Positions 1 to 8,610 of a stretch of 64,000 bases of DNA are shown here, in pieces. How positions within the stretch are numbered: the stretch's first letter is position 1; the number at the start of each line of letters is the position of its first letter. A program made the translations under genes and the position numbers. The stretch is from CAKZLS01 sp963701445. GTDB taxonomy: Bacteria > Pseudomonadota > Alphaproteobacteria > Rhodospirillales > Defluviicoccaceae. The notes beneath the pieces are model-generated. The model saw nothing but the letters and a program-made list of their open reading frames with translations, was not told where the DNA came from and searched no databases. Where the stretch lies: NCBI GenBank assembly GCA_963701445.1, contig CAVPAM010000045.1, forward strand, positions 1 through 64,000, read 5' to 3'.

Positions 1-129
1 GGCTTCGGCCAGATCATCGGCCCAGCGGTCGCCGGCGCCGCCGCCGCCACCACCGGCAGCTTCTCCTCGAGCTTCGCCCTGTCGGCCCTCGCCATCGTGC
101 TCGCGCTGTTCCTCCGGAAATCCGCCTGA
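1..129 (+). CDS. MFS transporter, C-terminal fragment (gene enters from left edge)
   Basis: The window opens inside a reading frame of 42 codons ending in TGA at 127-129. The peptide starts GFGQIIGPAVAG and continues as a hydrophobic segment rich in Ala, Leu and Ser, ending in a short basic tail (LRKSA). A Gly-rich GQxxGP motif entering a last transmembrane helix is typical of the C-terminal half of major facilitator permeases, in particular YbfB/YjiJ-like members. The N-terminal part lies outside the window, so substrate and exact family cannot be judged. Confidence 0.6.
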   Translation, partial: GFGQIIGPAVAGAAAATTGSFSSSFALSALAIVLALFLRKSA

Positions 130-316
130 GCCCGGCGGGAAGCGCCGGCACCCATTCCGGAAATTCCGATCTGCCCGCCTTGATCCCGTGTCCGTACCCG
201 AGCTCTGGTGTGTCGGGATTTTGCGCGCATAAAATCCGTTAAGCCGATATTCTTCCGGTTTCGCAACGGATTCGCGCCCGTGCGCTTGGGCGATCAACGT
301 CAGGAGAAAACGTTCC

Positions 317-1285
317 GTGGAAACAGCGAGCTTGGATGTGGAGTTGACCGAGAGCGAAGCCCTGTGTTTGGAGGCGCTCCGCGCTGGCCTCGAAGGCAAG
401 ACGGCTATCGCGCTTGCGACCAAACGCGACCTGAAAACCGTTGCGAAGGCACTGGAGAGCTTCGGAGTTCAACACCAACTGATCCGGCGGCATCGCCGCG
501 TGAATTGGCGCGCGACCCGGCACGGCCAGTCCTGTGAGATCCGTGTGATCCCCGATCCCGTGCGCGGGCGGCGTGGGCGGACGCCCGGCGGGATCGTCGA
601 AGGTTCGGCGGGCGAGGGCTTGTTGAGGCTCCTCGACCGGCCTCGGCACGGCCAGGAGTTGTTGACGCGCCTGGGCATCTCGCGACAACGGCTGCATCAG
701 TTGATCGTCCGTTTCCACGCGGAGGGCCGGCTGCGATTCGGCGATCCGGTCTTCATCACGCATATCTTGGCTGGCGGCGACGATCGGTCGGTGCTGCTGA
801 CCCGCCGCGAGGAGCGACTGTTGTCGGCGATACCCGAGGGTGTCGCGGCAACCATTTCCCGCCTGACGGCCACGACTGGTATCGGCGGCCAGGACGTATC
901 GGCGGTCGTGGCGTCACTGGTGGAAAAGGATCTTCTCGTGGCTTGCGGGAAGCATAAGAACCGCGCGCTGTACCGGTTGACGGCACAAGGGAAAGAGCAC
1001 TTCCAGCGGGACGAGACGGCGCGCGCGATCGAACCCGGGCCGCTCGAGGTCAGGTCCGATGAAGTCTATTCCGTGCTCACGTGTCTTGCGGAACACCGGC
1101 AAATGAGAACCCGGGACCTGGGAGAATTGCTCGATGTTCCCCGCCGCAGCATGAATGCGCTGATGCAATACCTGAAACGGAAAGGCTTGGTCGAGAAGAC
1201 CGGCGACGCGATGTTCGCGCCATACATGTTGGCGAAAAAGGGTCAGGAGGTCTTGGACGAGATGACACGCCGGCGCCTGCCATAG
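317..1285 (+). CDS. Hypothetical protein with several winged-helix-like segments
   Basis: A 322-residue protein starting at GTG 317, with a CAGGAGA ribosome site about ten bases upstream. It has no signal peptide or membrane segment. At least three stretches look like winged-helix units: residues about 12-70 (a helical array around an L-KTVAKAL helix), about 155-215 (LSAIPEGVAATISRLT then a VEKDLLVACG wing), and about 240-320 (VLTCLAEHRQMRTRDLGELL then MQYLKRKGLVEKTGD). The last resembles a MarR-like DNA-binding domain. I recognise no named family. The repeated HTH layout suggests a DNA-binding or regulatory role. It stands alone between the MFS fragment and a 615-base gene-free stretch. Confidence 0.7.
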   Translation: METASLDVELTESEALCLEALRAGLEGKTAIALATKRDLKTVAKALESFGVQHQLIRRHRRVNWRATRHGQSCEIRVIPDPVRGRRGRTPGGIVEGSAGEGLLRLLDRPRHGQELLTRLGISRQRLHQLIVRFHAEGRLRFGDPVFITHILAGGDDRSVLLTRREERLLSAIPEGVAATISRLTATTGIGGQDVSAVVASLVEKDLLVACGKHKNRALYRLTAQGKEHFQRDETARAIEPGPLEVRSDEVYSVLTCLAEHRQMRTRDLGELLDVPRRSMNALMQYLKRKGLVEKTGDAMFAPYMLAKKGQEVLDEMTRRRLP

Positions 1286-1900
1286 GCGTCGCCGCGTACC
1301 GGGTACGGGGGACATGTTACGGATCTACTGGGAGCGACGCCGCGTGCGAGCCGTGCGATGGGCGCCCCATGGGTCTACCGAACGGATGTAAATTAGATCG
1401 CATGTCCCGAAACCCATGCCGTGCCGGGGCCATGGTTGGTCTCCCGTCGCGGGCGCTGTTCGGCGCCTTGAAAACCGCCCGAAATCGCGTTTCGCGGCGC
1501 GTATTTGGCGATTTTTCCCCCGATTTCACGCAAAATGGCGGTCTCGGAAGCCGGTCGTTCCCGGATCGCATCGGAATGTTTCGTTTGATATCAACGGCTT
1601 ATGCCGTTGCGGTATGCCAACGAGCGTTTGAAACATACAGTTATTTCAATGGCTTGCGCAAAATTCTACTGTGCAGAGGGGTTGTTTTGCAAAAACGCGT
1701 TACCCCCCCCCCCCCGGTACCGCTCCCGAAATCGCCATTCGGACTTGAGGTGGACATGGCCGGCCACGCGGAACACGCCTTCGAGCCGCCAGGAAAAGGC
1801 GGCGTCAATGGCGTTCAGGCCACGCTTCGATGGCTGATGGTGTGGGTGCCAGGACCGAGGAAAACGCGTTTCGGAACCGCTCCGGGACGGCCCGGAGCGG
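1286..1900. other. Gene-poor 615-bp intergenic region
   Basis: No convincing gene lies on either strand here. Open frames cross it, but their translations look like random GC-rich sequence and continue into the flanking genes antisense. The middle (about 1500-1700) is richer in A/T than the surroundings. The only structured item I see is the repeat with a 13-base C-run at 1656-1715. Both flanking genes end into this region: the plus-strand HTH gene at 1285 and the minus-strand cytochrome at 1901. Confidence 0.6.
1656..1715. repeat. Dispersed repeat, copy A (palindrome plus C-run)
   Basis: This stretch shares about 60 bases with 53137-53200. Both copies contain the block AATTCTACTGTGCA, then GGGGTTG, then a self-complementary core (TTTTGCAAAA here), then a pyrimidine run, which in this copy is 13 consecutive C (1703-1715). 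The G-block and C-run can pair around the core, giving a hairpin on either strand. Similarity stops at both edges. It lies between two converging genes. It may be a dispersed extragenic repeat or part of an RNA 3' structure; two copies do not decide which. Confidence 0.7.
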
Positions 1901-2416
1901 CTACTCCGGAACCACGACGGTCAGATACGGATCGCTTGGCGTCTCACCGTCCTTGAACGGCCCGGGAACCCTGTTTTTCACCGGGGGAAGACTCTTCAGA
2001 TAGGCCGCGACCGCCCTGGCGTCTTCGTCGCTCAGGGCCGCGTAGGAACGCCATGGCATGACGGGGACGAGTTCCCGGCCGTCGGGCCGCGAGCCGCCGC
2101 GTACCGCCATCATGATTTCGTCCTCGCTCCACTTTCCAATTCCGGTCTCCATGTCCGGGGTGAGGTTGGGAGGAAAGAACACGCCGAACCCGGGCATCTC
2201 GAACCCGATACCCGACCCGGCGAGATACCGCTGAAGATCGGGATTTCCGGCGAGCGCGCCGGGGGTGTGGCAGCCCGTACAGTCCATGATGCTTGTCAGG
2301 TATTCGCCTCGCTCGACCACGCTGTCCGCGAGCGCGGCCGATGGGCGCACGGTCGACGATGTCGAGACAACAACGGCGAAGGCGACGCCGATCCAGGCAT
2401 ACTCTTTTCCAAGCAT
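1901..2416 (-). CDS. Secreted c-type cytochrome, single heme
   Basis: A 171-residue protein beginning MLGKEYAW, with a hydrophobic signal segment at about 6-30 cleaved near ALADS. After it comes one heme-attachment motif CTGCH at about residue 50, a likely distal Met in the VPVMPWRSY stretch, and a C-terminal DEDARAVAAYLKSLPP helix typical of class I cytochrome c. The frame is open further upstream, but this ATG has GGAGG six bases before it and gives a clean signal peptide. It is a periplasmic electron carrier of the kind seen as the small subunit or partner of membrane dehydrogenases. No such partner is adjacent, so the electron donor is unknown. Confidence 0.88.
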   Translation of the reverse strand: MLGKEYAWIGVAFAVVVSTSSTVRPSAALADSVVERGEYLTSIMDCTGCHTPGALAGNPDLQRYLAGSGIGFEMPGFGVFFPPNLTPDMETGIGKWSEDEIMMAVRGGSRPDGRELVPVMPWRSYAALSDEDARAVAAYLKSLPPVKNRVPGPFKDGETPSDPYLTVVVPE

Positions 2417-2681
2417 CTCCGACCTCCGCGATCCCCCATGCGACGCTGGGTGTGTTACAGGGAACGTCATCACGCAGATACCATTGCGCCGCGGCTTTTT
2501 CCATTGAATTTGCTCAAGCGGCGCCGGCGGCGGGCCGACGACCTGGAACACCGCATGAACCGGGTCGGACAATTGACTTTGCAACACAGAGGACGCACAT
2601 CCGTCGCGTTGCGTGTATGCTGAGAGCCTCGGGACAAAGGCGACCCAGGCCCGGGAGACAACTTTGAAAGGCGAGCACGAC

Positions 2682-2885
2682 ATGACCAAGGAAAGGGCCC
2701 GCCAGCGGGCCAAGTCCAGAGCGGCCGGCAAGACCGGCGAGCGCAAGGCCGACGCCGGCGGACACGACGAGACGACCCGTCCGGGGCGGTTCGATCCGGA
2801 AGCGAGTTCCATCAAGAGCCCGGGCCGGAACGCCGGCAACGTCATCTTCGGCGGGATGAGACGAGGCGCGGCGCGATCGAGATAG
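2682..2885 (+). CDS. Small basic conserved-looking protein
   Basis: A 67-residue hydrophilic protein (MTKERARQRAKSRAAGKTGE...) ending RGAARSR. It is rich in Lys, Arg, Ala and Gly, with no signal peptide and little predicted core, so it is probably disordered. The start chosen is the ATG after AAAGGCGAG; the frame is open further upstream but those codons look non-coding. The SIKSPGRNAG stretch and the RGAARSR tail resemble small basic proteins I recall from other Rhodospirillales, but I cannot name a family. Nucleic-acid or ribosome association is plausible from charge only. Confidence 0.5.
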   Translation: MTKERARQRAKSRAAGKTGERKADAGGHDETTRPGRFDPEASSIKSPGRNAGNVIFGGMRRGAARSR

Positions 2886-2939
2886 GCCGGGCTCCCCGCC
2901 CCGTTTCTCGCGAGGACCAGGACGACGCGAACACGGCAG

Positions 2940-3440
2940 ATGGTTGACAAACGACCCCCGCGACGCCTCGCGGCGATCCTCGCGGCCGATATTGTCGGCT
3001 ATTCGCGGCTGCTGGGCGCGGACGAGGCCGGGACGCTCGCCGCCCTGCGCGACATCTGGACCGCGCGCTTCAATCCGGCCGTGGCCGAACACGGCGGCCG
3101 CGTCGTCAAGATGATGGGCGACGGCGCGTTGGTCGAGTTTGCCAGCGCCGTGGACGCGGTGGAATGCGCCATCGCCATTCAGACGGCGATGGCCGACCAC
3201 GCCGCCTCGCGGCCGGACCGCGACCCAATCGAACTGCGCATCGGCGTCAATCTCGGCGACATCGTCATCGACGGAGACGACATCTTCGGCGATGGCGTCA
3301 ATGTGGCGGCCCGGCTGGAAGCGCTGGCGCCAAGGGGCGGCATTCTGGTGTCGGACGCGCTGCACGCGCAGATCAAGGGCAAGGTCGGCGCCGCCAGCCG
3401 GAATTTTTGCGCCGGGCCGCGGGCCATTCGGGCGGCGTGA
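2940..3440 (+). pseudogene. Class III adenylate/guanylate cyclase, truncated after the catalytic domain
   Basis: This frame encodes 166 residues. The start ATG opens straight into a class III cyclase homology domain: ILAADIVGYSRLLG (first metal Asp), MMGDGALVEF (second metal motif) and FGDGVNVAARLEALAP near residue 125. Relatives normally continue past QIKGKV into a conserved closing strand and then TPR or other C-terminal modules. Here similarity stops at about residue 150, and the last 15-20 codons (ASRNFCAGPRAIRAA) look unrelated in all three frames. The damaged cytidylyltransferase starts only 31 bases after the stop. I infer that a deletion or rearrangement joined two gene remnants; the truncated domain may not fold. 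Confidence 0.65.
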
Positions 3441-3471
3441 CGTCAACGCGGAAATTCATTCGTAGATCGAG

Positions 3472-4152
3472 ATGATCAGCACACTTGCCATGATCCCCGC
3501 GCGCATGGGATCCTAGCGATTGAAACAGAAGAACCTGCGGGAATTGGATGGCGTTCCGCTGATCGTCCGGGTGATCCGCAAATGCCAGGCTGCCGGTTGT
3601 TTCGACGAAATCTTCGTCAACTCCGAGGACGAGGCGTTCAGGCCCATCGCCGAGGCCGAGGGTGTACGGTTCTACCAGCGCCCCAAGGCCTTCGGAGGCA
3701 ATGACGCGACATCGGAGGAGTTCCTCGCCGACTTCTTCCAGAATATCGACTGCGATCGTTTGGTCCAGGTCCACTCCATCGCGCCCTTGCTGACCGCCTC
3801 GGAAGTAGCCGGCTTTGTGGAGACTTGGACAAAGACAGACCACGACGTGATGCTGTCGTGCATCCATGACCAGATCGAGGTGGCCTTTCAGGGCCAACCG
3901 GTCAACTTTACCTTTGCCGAAAAAACCAATAGTCAGGACCTGATCCCGGTCCAGCGTATTACGTGGCCGATTACCGGGTGGAGACGCGCCACGTTCCTTG
4001 CCGCTCTCGCCGCCGGGCGGACCGGTTCATATGCCGGCTCCATCGGTTTCTACCCGGTCAGCGCCATCTCGGGGCATGTCATCGAGACCGAGCGGGATCT
4101 GAAGATCGCCGCGGCGTTGCTTCCGATCGTCCTTGCCGAGTGCGGCGCGTAG
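3472..4152 (+). pseudogene. Acylneuraminate cytidylyltransferase family, interrupted by an amber codon
   Basis: From ATG 3472 the frame reads MISTLAMIPARMGS, then TAG at 3514-3516, then RLKQKNLRELDGVPL and on without interruption to 4152. The family nucleotide-binding signature is IPARxGSxRxxxKN, so the stop falls exactly where relatives commonly have Gln; CAG to TAG is a single transition. The remaining 210 codons keep family features (VNSEDEAF, RLVQVHSIAPLL, GFYPVSAISGHVIET). Members transfer CMP to nonulosonic or related sugars for surface glycans. A TTG at 3520 could restart translation but would lack the P-loop-like signature. It is read as a recent pseudogene or a sequencing error; amber suppression is a remote alternative. 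Confidence 0.8.
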
Positions 4153-4176
4153 ACTTCAGCCGCCCGCGAGGTTTTT

Positions 4177-5007
4177 CTACTCACCCTGCTGTAGCAGCAG
4201 GCCGCGCGCGCGGGCGACCCGGAACATGTACAGGAAAAAGGCGACGGCGGCGGTGAAGTGAAGGGCGTTGAGGGCCACCGCCTTGAAGAACAGGTCCAGG
4301 CGGAATACGCCGTCGAACAGGACCGAGCGCATGCCCTCGAACACGTATGACGAAGGCAGCGCCCAGGCGACCGGCTGCAGCCATGGCGGAAGGGTATCGA
4401 TCGGATAATAGATGCCGCTGATGGGCGCGACCGCGAAGATGGCCACCCACGCCAGGTTTTCGGCGCCGAGCCCCAGCCGCAGCACCGCCGCCGAAACCAC
4501 AAGGCCGATGCTCCAGCCGAACACCAGCAGGTTCGCGAAGAAGGCCACCAGCGGTGGGCCCAGCGAGAACACCCAGACGTCGAAGAACGGCAGCGCCAGG
4601 AGGGCGGCGGGCGTGACGCCGATCAACGTCCGGACGAAACTGAGCAGCGTCATGCCCATGACCATTTCGATGGGCCGAAGCGGACTGACGAACAACTGCC
4701 CGAAGTTGCGCGACCACATCTCCTCGAGGAATGTCAGCGACACGCCGAGGTTGGCGCGAAACAGAATATCCCACAGCAGCACGGCGCTGATCAGAACCCC
4801 GGAAGCCTGTGCCACCCACGACGAGTGGCTCATGAAGAACTGAGTGACGAAGCCCCACAGGACCATTTGAACCGTGGGCCAGTAGGCCATATCGAGAAGG
4901 CGCGGCCAGGATCGCCGGAGGACGTACGCGTGGCGAAGGAAAACCGCCAGAATACGGCGCACCGACAACCCGATCTCGCTTTGTTGCCTCTTGCCGACGC
5001 CGGTCAT
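4177..5007 (-). CDS. ABC-2 type export permease
   Basis: A 276-residue integral membrane protein with about six hydrophobic helices. It has the ABC-2 transporter features of an N-terminal cytosolic stretch (FLRHAYVLRRSWPR) before the first helix, and a conserved PISGIYYPIDTLPPWL loop before the final helices. Its start overlaps the stop of the upstream ATPase by four bases (ATGA), so the two are translationally coupled. Together they form an exporter of unknown substrate in the inner membrane. The ATPase has NatA/NosF-like architecture, but nothing visible fixes the cargo. Confidence 0.88.
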   Translation of the reverse strand: MTGVGKRQQSEIGLSVRRILAVFLRHAYVLRRSWPRLLDMAYWPTVQMVLWGFVTQFFMSHSSWVAQASGVLISAVLLWDILFRANLGVSLTFLEEMWSRNFGQLFVSPLRPIEMVMGMTLLSFVRTLIGVTPAALLALPFFDVWVFSLGPPLVAFFANLLVFGWSIGLVVSAAVLRLGLGAENLAWVAIFAVAPISGIYYPIDTLPPWLQPVAWALPSSYVFEGMRSVLFDGVFRLDLFFKAVALNALHFTAAVAFFLYMFRVARARGLLLQQGE

Positions 5008-5783
5008 GGGGCTGCGCTCGTCCGGTCCGGCCTTCCGGCCGCCGCGCGGTTGCGCGCGATATCCAGGAAGACCTCTTCCATGGTTTGGCGGCCGTAACGC
5101 GAAATCAGCGAGGCGGGGGCGCCCCGGTCGATGATCCTGCCCGTCTTCATGATGAGCACATGGTCGCAGAGCCGCTCCACTTCCGCCATGTTGTGGGACG
5201 CGAGCACGATCGTCATGCCGGATCGATCGCGGTGGCCCTCCAGGTATGTGCGGACCCAGTCGCCCGTATCGGGGTCGAGGGACGCCGTCGGCTCGTCGAG
5301 CAGAAGCAGCTCCGGCTGGTTCAACAGGGCCTTGGCCAGGGCGACGCGGGTGCGCTGGCCGGATGACAGATCGCCGGTGGGCCGCCGCAGCAACCCTTCG
5401 ATATCGAGATCGGCGGCAAGCTCGCCAATGCGTTGGCGCACGTTCGGAACGCCATAGAGGCGGGCATAGACGGTCAGGTTTTCCGTGACCGTGAGGCGGC
5501 GCGGCAGGTCCACGTACGGCGACGAGAAATTCATCCGGGCGAGAACGCGGTGGCGGTGGCGCACCATGTCCTCGCCAAGAACCCGGACGGCGCCGGACGT
5601 GGGCAGCAAAAGCCCGAGAAGAATGGCGAGCGTCGTGGTCTTGCCCGCGCCATTACCCCCGAGCAACGCCGTCACCGAGCCCCGAGCCACAGAAAAATCG
5701 ATGCCGTCCACCGCCGCGACGTCCTTGAAGGTCTTCGAGAGCGATTCCACCTCGATGATCGGCTTATCGGCGAACGGGTGCAT
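5004..5783 (-). CDS. ABC transporter ATP-binding protein
   Basis: A 259-residue ATPase with Walker A LGGNGAGKTT (residues about 41-50), signature LSSGQRTRVALAKAL (about 138-152), Walker B LLLLDEPTASLDP and the switch His in LASHNMAEVE. The domain order and length fit the single-domain ABC-2 exporters (CcmA/NatA type). It overlaps the permease gene downstream by four bases and lies 93 bases after the multicopper oxidase stop, all on the minus strand. It could therefore be cotranscribed with the oxidase and TauE genes, but that is inference from spacing. Confidence 0.93.
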   Translation of the reverse strand: MHPFADKPIIEVESLSKTFKDVAAVDGIDFSVARGSVTALLGGNGAGKTTTLAILLGLLLPTSGAVRVLGEDMVRHRHRVLARMNFSSPYVDLPRRLTVTENLTVYARLYGVPNVRQRIGELAADLDIEGLLRRPTGDLSSGQRTRVALAKALLNQPELLLLDEPTASLDPDTGDWVRTYLEGHRDRSGMTIVLASHNMAEVERLCDHVLIMKTGRIIDRGAPASLISRYGRQTMEEVFLDIARNRAAAGRPDRTSAAP

Positions 5784-5876
5784 CAGGGGCTGCCGTGAAA
5801 TGGCGGGGGTTGATTGAGCGAGCCCTATATCTGGACGCGCGGCGACCGAACGTCAACGCGTACCCGGTTGGTCCCC

Positions 5877-7349
5877 TCACCCGGAAACCTGGAACCAGGT
5901 GACCATGCCGGCCGCGTGATGCTCGAGCATGTGGCAATGCAGCAGCCATTTGCCGGGGTTGTCGGCGACGAAGGCCCAGGATACCTCTTCGCGGCGCTCC
6001 ATCAGCACGGTGTCGAGCCAGGTCGCGGGGGCGTTGCCGGTGTCCGGGGTTTGCAACGGCCGGCCATGGTGGCCGTGCATATGCATGGCGTGCGGCCAGC
6101 TCGTTCGGTTGACCATGCGAAGCACCACCGTCCGTCCCCGCTGGACGTCGAACAGCGGTTTTTCGGGCCGGCCGGCCACGCCATTGAAGGCCCACGCCAC
6201 GCGATTCTGGACCAGTTCGCGGATGTCCATGGACTGGTTGCGGTAAACGGCTTCGCGCAGGCCGCCCATGGCGCCGCCTTCCATGACCAGATCCACGCGA
6301 AGGGCGCCGTCCAGATCGAGCGTTTTCGCCAGCGGATTGGCGGGAAGAGCGATGGGCGCGTCGAGCGGATTGTCGCGGGCCACCGCGGTGGGGTCGTATA
6401 CGAAGGCGCCGCCCACCAGCCGTCCGCCGCCGGTAACCTCGGTGATGTCGGCGCGGGAGCCGGGCTTTAGGGACATGTCGACCATGACGTCCAGCCGTTG
6501 CCCCGGCGCGAGCGTTATCTGGCTGTCGCCCAGAGGATAAGGCGCGACGGGTTGCCCATCCGTGGCGATCACCATCGGCGCGTGATCCTCGATGCGTAGG
6601 TTCATGACCCGGGCGTTGGCGGTGTTGCACAGCCGCAGGCGAACGCGCTCGCCGGCCCTGACCGGGATCTCCAGGGCGGGGCGGCCGTTGACGGTCAAGG
6701 CATTGCCCAGGCGTCCGCCATGACTCCAGTCGTGCATGTTGCCGAAGCTGGCCTCGTCGATCTGCCCCCGCTCGTCGATGCGCCAGTCGTCGAAAACGAG
6801 GACCGCGTCCTGGTCCACGCGCGGCGGCTCCGCCTCGTCGACGACGAGAACCCCGTACAGCCCACGCGCCACCTGTTCCCACGACCGGTTGTGGGGGTGA
6901 TACCAGAAGGTGCCGGCGTCGGGCACGGTGAAGGTGTAGTCAAGGACGCCGCCCGCGCCCACCGCGTCCTGGGTCAGGCCGGCGACGCCGTCCATGGCGT
7001 TGTCGATGCGGACGCCATGCCAGTGAATGGTGGTGGGGGACTCGATGCCGTTTTCCAGCCGCGCCCGCACCGTTTCGCCCTGACCGGCGCGGATCAACGG
7101 ACCGGGGACGGAGCCATTGTAGGCCCAGACGCGTGTCCGGGGTTCGTCATCGGGCAGAAGCTGGGCTTCGGCGGGGGCGGGGCGCAGGGTCATCGGGTCC
7201 GGGATCGGAGAGGGGCTGGAGCGCGCGCGCCGTGGCGAGAGAACCGAGAGCCCCGCCAGCGCCGCCCCGGCCACCACGAACGTCCGGCGGTCGAGCGGAC
7301 GGGCGAAGGGTGGAGGTGTTGGCTTGTCTTTCATAACCCGTTGTCCCAT
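5877..7349 (-). CDS. Tat-exported multicopper oxidase
   Basis: A 490-residue periplasmic laccase-like oxidase. A twin-arginine signal (RR at 21-22 followed by TFVVAGAALAGLSVL) precedes three cupredoxin domains. Copper ligands are visible: HWH at about 109-111, HPH at about 151-153, HAMHMHGHH near 405, and the C-terminal HCHMLEHHAAGM, where Cys472, His477 and Met482 would bind the type 1 copper. It oxidises a substrate (cuprous ion, phenolic or other) with four-electron reduction of oxygen. An ATG at 7334 (MKDKPT) is an equally possible start, since neither has a strong ribosome site. Its neighbours are a TauE-like permease upstream and an ABC exporter downstream. Confidence 0.93.
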   Translation of the reverse strand: MGQRVMKDKPTPPPFARPLDRRTFVVAGAALAGLSVLSPRRARSSPSPIPDPMTLRPAPAEAQLLPDDEPRTRVWAYNGSVPGPLIRAGQGETVRARLENGIESPTTIHWHGVRIDNAMDGVAGLTQDAVGAGGVLDYTFTVPDAGTFWYHPHNRSWEQVARGLYGVLVVDEAEPPRVDQDAVLVFDDWRIDERGQIDEASFGNMHDWSHGGRLGNALTVNGRPALEIPVRAGERVRLRLCNTANARVMNLRIEDHAPMVIATDGQPVAPYPLGDSQITLAPGQRLDVMVDMSLKPGSRADITEVTGGGRLVGGAFVYDPTAVARDNPLDAPIALPANPLAKTLDLDGALRVDLVMEGGAMGGLREAVYRNQSMDIRELVQNRVAWAFNGVAGRPEKPLFDVQRGRTVVLRMVNRTSWPHAMHMHGHHGRPLQTPDTGNAPATWLDTVLMERREEVSWAFVADNPGKWLLHCHMLEHHAAGMVTWFQVSG

Positions 7350-7389
7350 TTGATCCCGAATACGTCCCGGAAATCAGTGAGCATGGGGA

Positions 7390-8316
7390 TCACCCGGGCG
7401 TCAGCGGAGTGATCGAGTAGATGTCCGCGGGAGTCACCGCCAGGCCATAGGCGATTTTTGCGGCAACGGCGATAACCAGCAGGGCCAGAAGGATCCGGAG
7501 CTGTTCGGCGCGAAGTCTGGCGCCCAGACGCACGCCGATTTGCGCTCCCACCACCCCTCCGACCAGAAGCAGCATGGCGAGGACGATGTCCACGGACTGA
7601 GTGTTCACCGCTTGCAGCACCGTCACGTTGGCGGTGACGAAGACAATCTGGAACAGGGATGTGCCGACCACGACTCCGGTAGGCATTCCGAGCAGATAGA
7701 TCAACGCCGGTACCATGATGAAGCCGCCGCCAACCCCCATGATCGCCGAAAGCACGCCGGTCAGGACGCCCACGGCCAACGGGAGTGTGGCGCTGACGTA
7801 GAGCCTCGATTTGCGGAACCGCGTTTTCAGGGGCAGCGCGTCCGCCCACCGGGGCTGCCGGCGACCCTTGGAGGGCTTCGCGCCACGCGACCGCCGCGCC
7901 CGAAGCAGCGCGTTCACGCTTTCCAGGAGCATCAGGCCGCCGACGCCGCCGAGCAGAAGAACGTACGAGAGCGCGATCGCCAGGTCGATATGGCCGAGTG
8001 TCTTGAGCGCGCGGAACAGCCAGACCCCCAGCGAGGAGCCCACCAAGCCCCCGATCACCAGGAAGATGCCCATTTTGATGTCGACGTTGCCGCGCCGCCA
8101 GTGCCCGATGATGGCGGAAACGGACGTTCCGACGACCTGATTGGCGCCCGAGGCCACGGCCACCGGCGCGGGAATGCCGATGAACAGCAGCAGGGGCGTC
8201 AACAGGAAACCGCCGCCAACCCCGAACATTCCCGAGAGCAGACCGACGACGCCGCCGGCGCCCAGCAAAACGAGAATGTTCTCGTCTATGCCGGCGATGG
8301 GTAAGTAGATGTCCAT
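7390..8316 (-). CDS. TauE/SafE family anion permease
   Basis: A 308-residue membrane protein with two homologous halves. Each has the family glycine motif: GLLSGMFGVGGGFLLTPLLL at about residues 25-44, and GVLSAIMGVGGGFIMVPAL at about 190-210. About eight hydrophobic helices are separated by a basic cytosolic loop (RARRSRGAKPSKGRRQ) near the middle. Members export sulfite, sulfoacetate or related organosulfur anions. It is the first gene of the minus-strand group, 40 bases ahead of the multicopper oxidase. The upstream region carries two inverted repeats, at 8371-8381 and 8395-8416. Confidence 0.92.
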   Translation of the reverse strand: MDIYLPIAGIDENILVLLGAGGVVGLLSGMFGVGGGFLLTPLLLFIGIPAPVAVASGANQVVGTSVSAIIGHWRRGNVDIKMGIFLVIGGLVGSSLGVWLFRALKTLGHIDLAIALSYVLLLGGVGGLMLLESVNALLRARRSRGAKPSKGRRQPRWADALPLKTRFRKSRLYVSATLPLAVGVLTGVLSAIMGVGGGFIMVPALIYLLGMPTGVVVGTSLFQIVFVTANVTVLQAVNTQSVDIVLAMLLLVGGVVGAQIGVRLGARLRAEQLRILLALLVIAVAAKIAYGLAVTPADIYSITPLTPG

Positions 8317-8370
8317 GGGTTGCGGCGTTACCGAGCCTCCACCACCGTCTTATTGGCAACACTCGTTCAC

Positions 8371-8416
8371 AATGAGTCATTATGAGCGACCGTTGGTATT
8401 GAGGCAGGACAATACC
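8371..8416. promoter_or_regulatory. Paired inverted repeats upstream of the TauE gene
   Basis: AATGA-G-TCATT (8371-8381) is a perfect palindrome. Fourteen bases further on, GGTATTG (8395-8401) and CAATACC (8410-8416) form a perfect seven-base inverted repeat with an eight-base spacer. They lie 55-100 bases upstream of the TauE start in the divergent region between it and the plus-strand secreted protein gene. The geometry suits a dimeric regulator operator; there is no T-run to suggest a terminator. The regulator is unknown. Confidence 0.45.
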
Positions 8417-8610
8417 GATCTTCTCATAAAGCATCCGCTTGCGGAGCGGTATGGAAGATATCTCCCCCGTGTTCACGGCCGAGCGCCCGATTCCGCTTTT
8501 TTGTCGCGCTTTCCCGGGGCATCGGCAATAAAGGACGTGGACCCCGCCGCGCGATGATGGGATGGTTTGCGCGCGGATGGCAACCCAAATTGACGTGGGG
8601 AGACGATTCG

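Noticed and set aside
1081..1956. A 291-codon plus-strand frame overlapping the HTH gene and the repeat.
   Set aside because: It mixes out-of-frame coding sequence with non-coding sequence and passes through the C-run as poly-Pro; there is no start signal.
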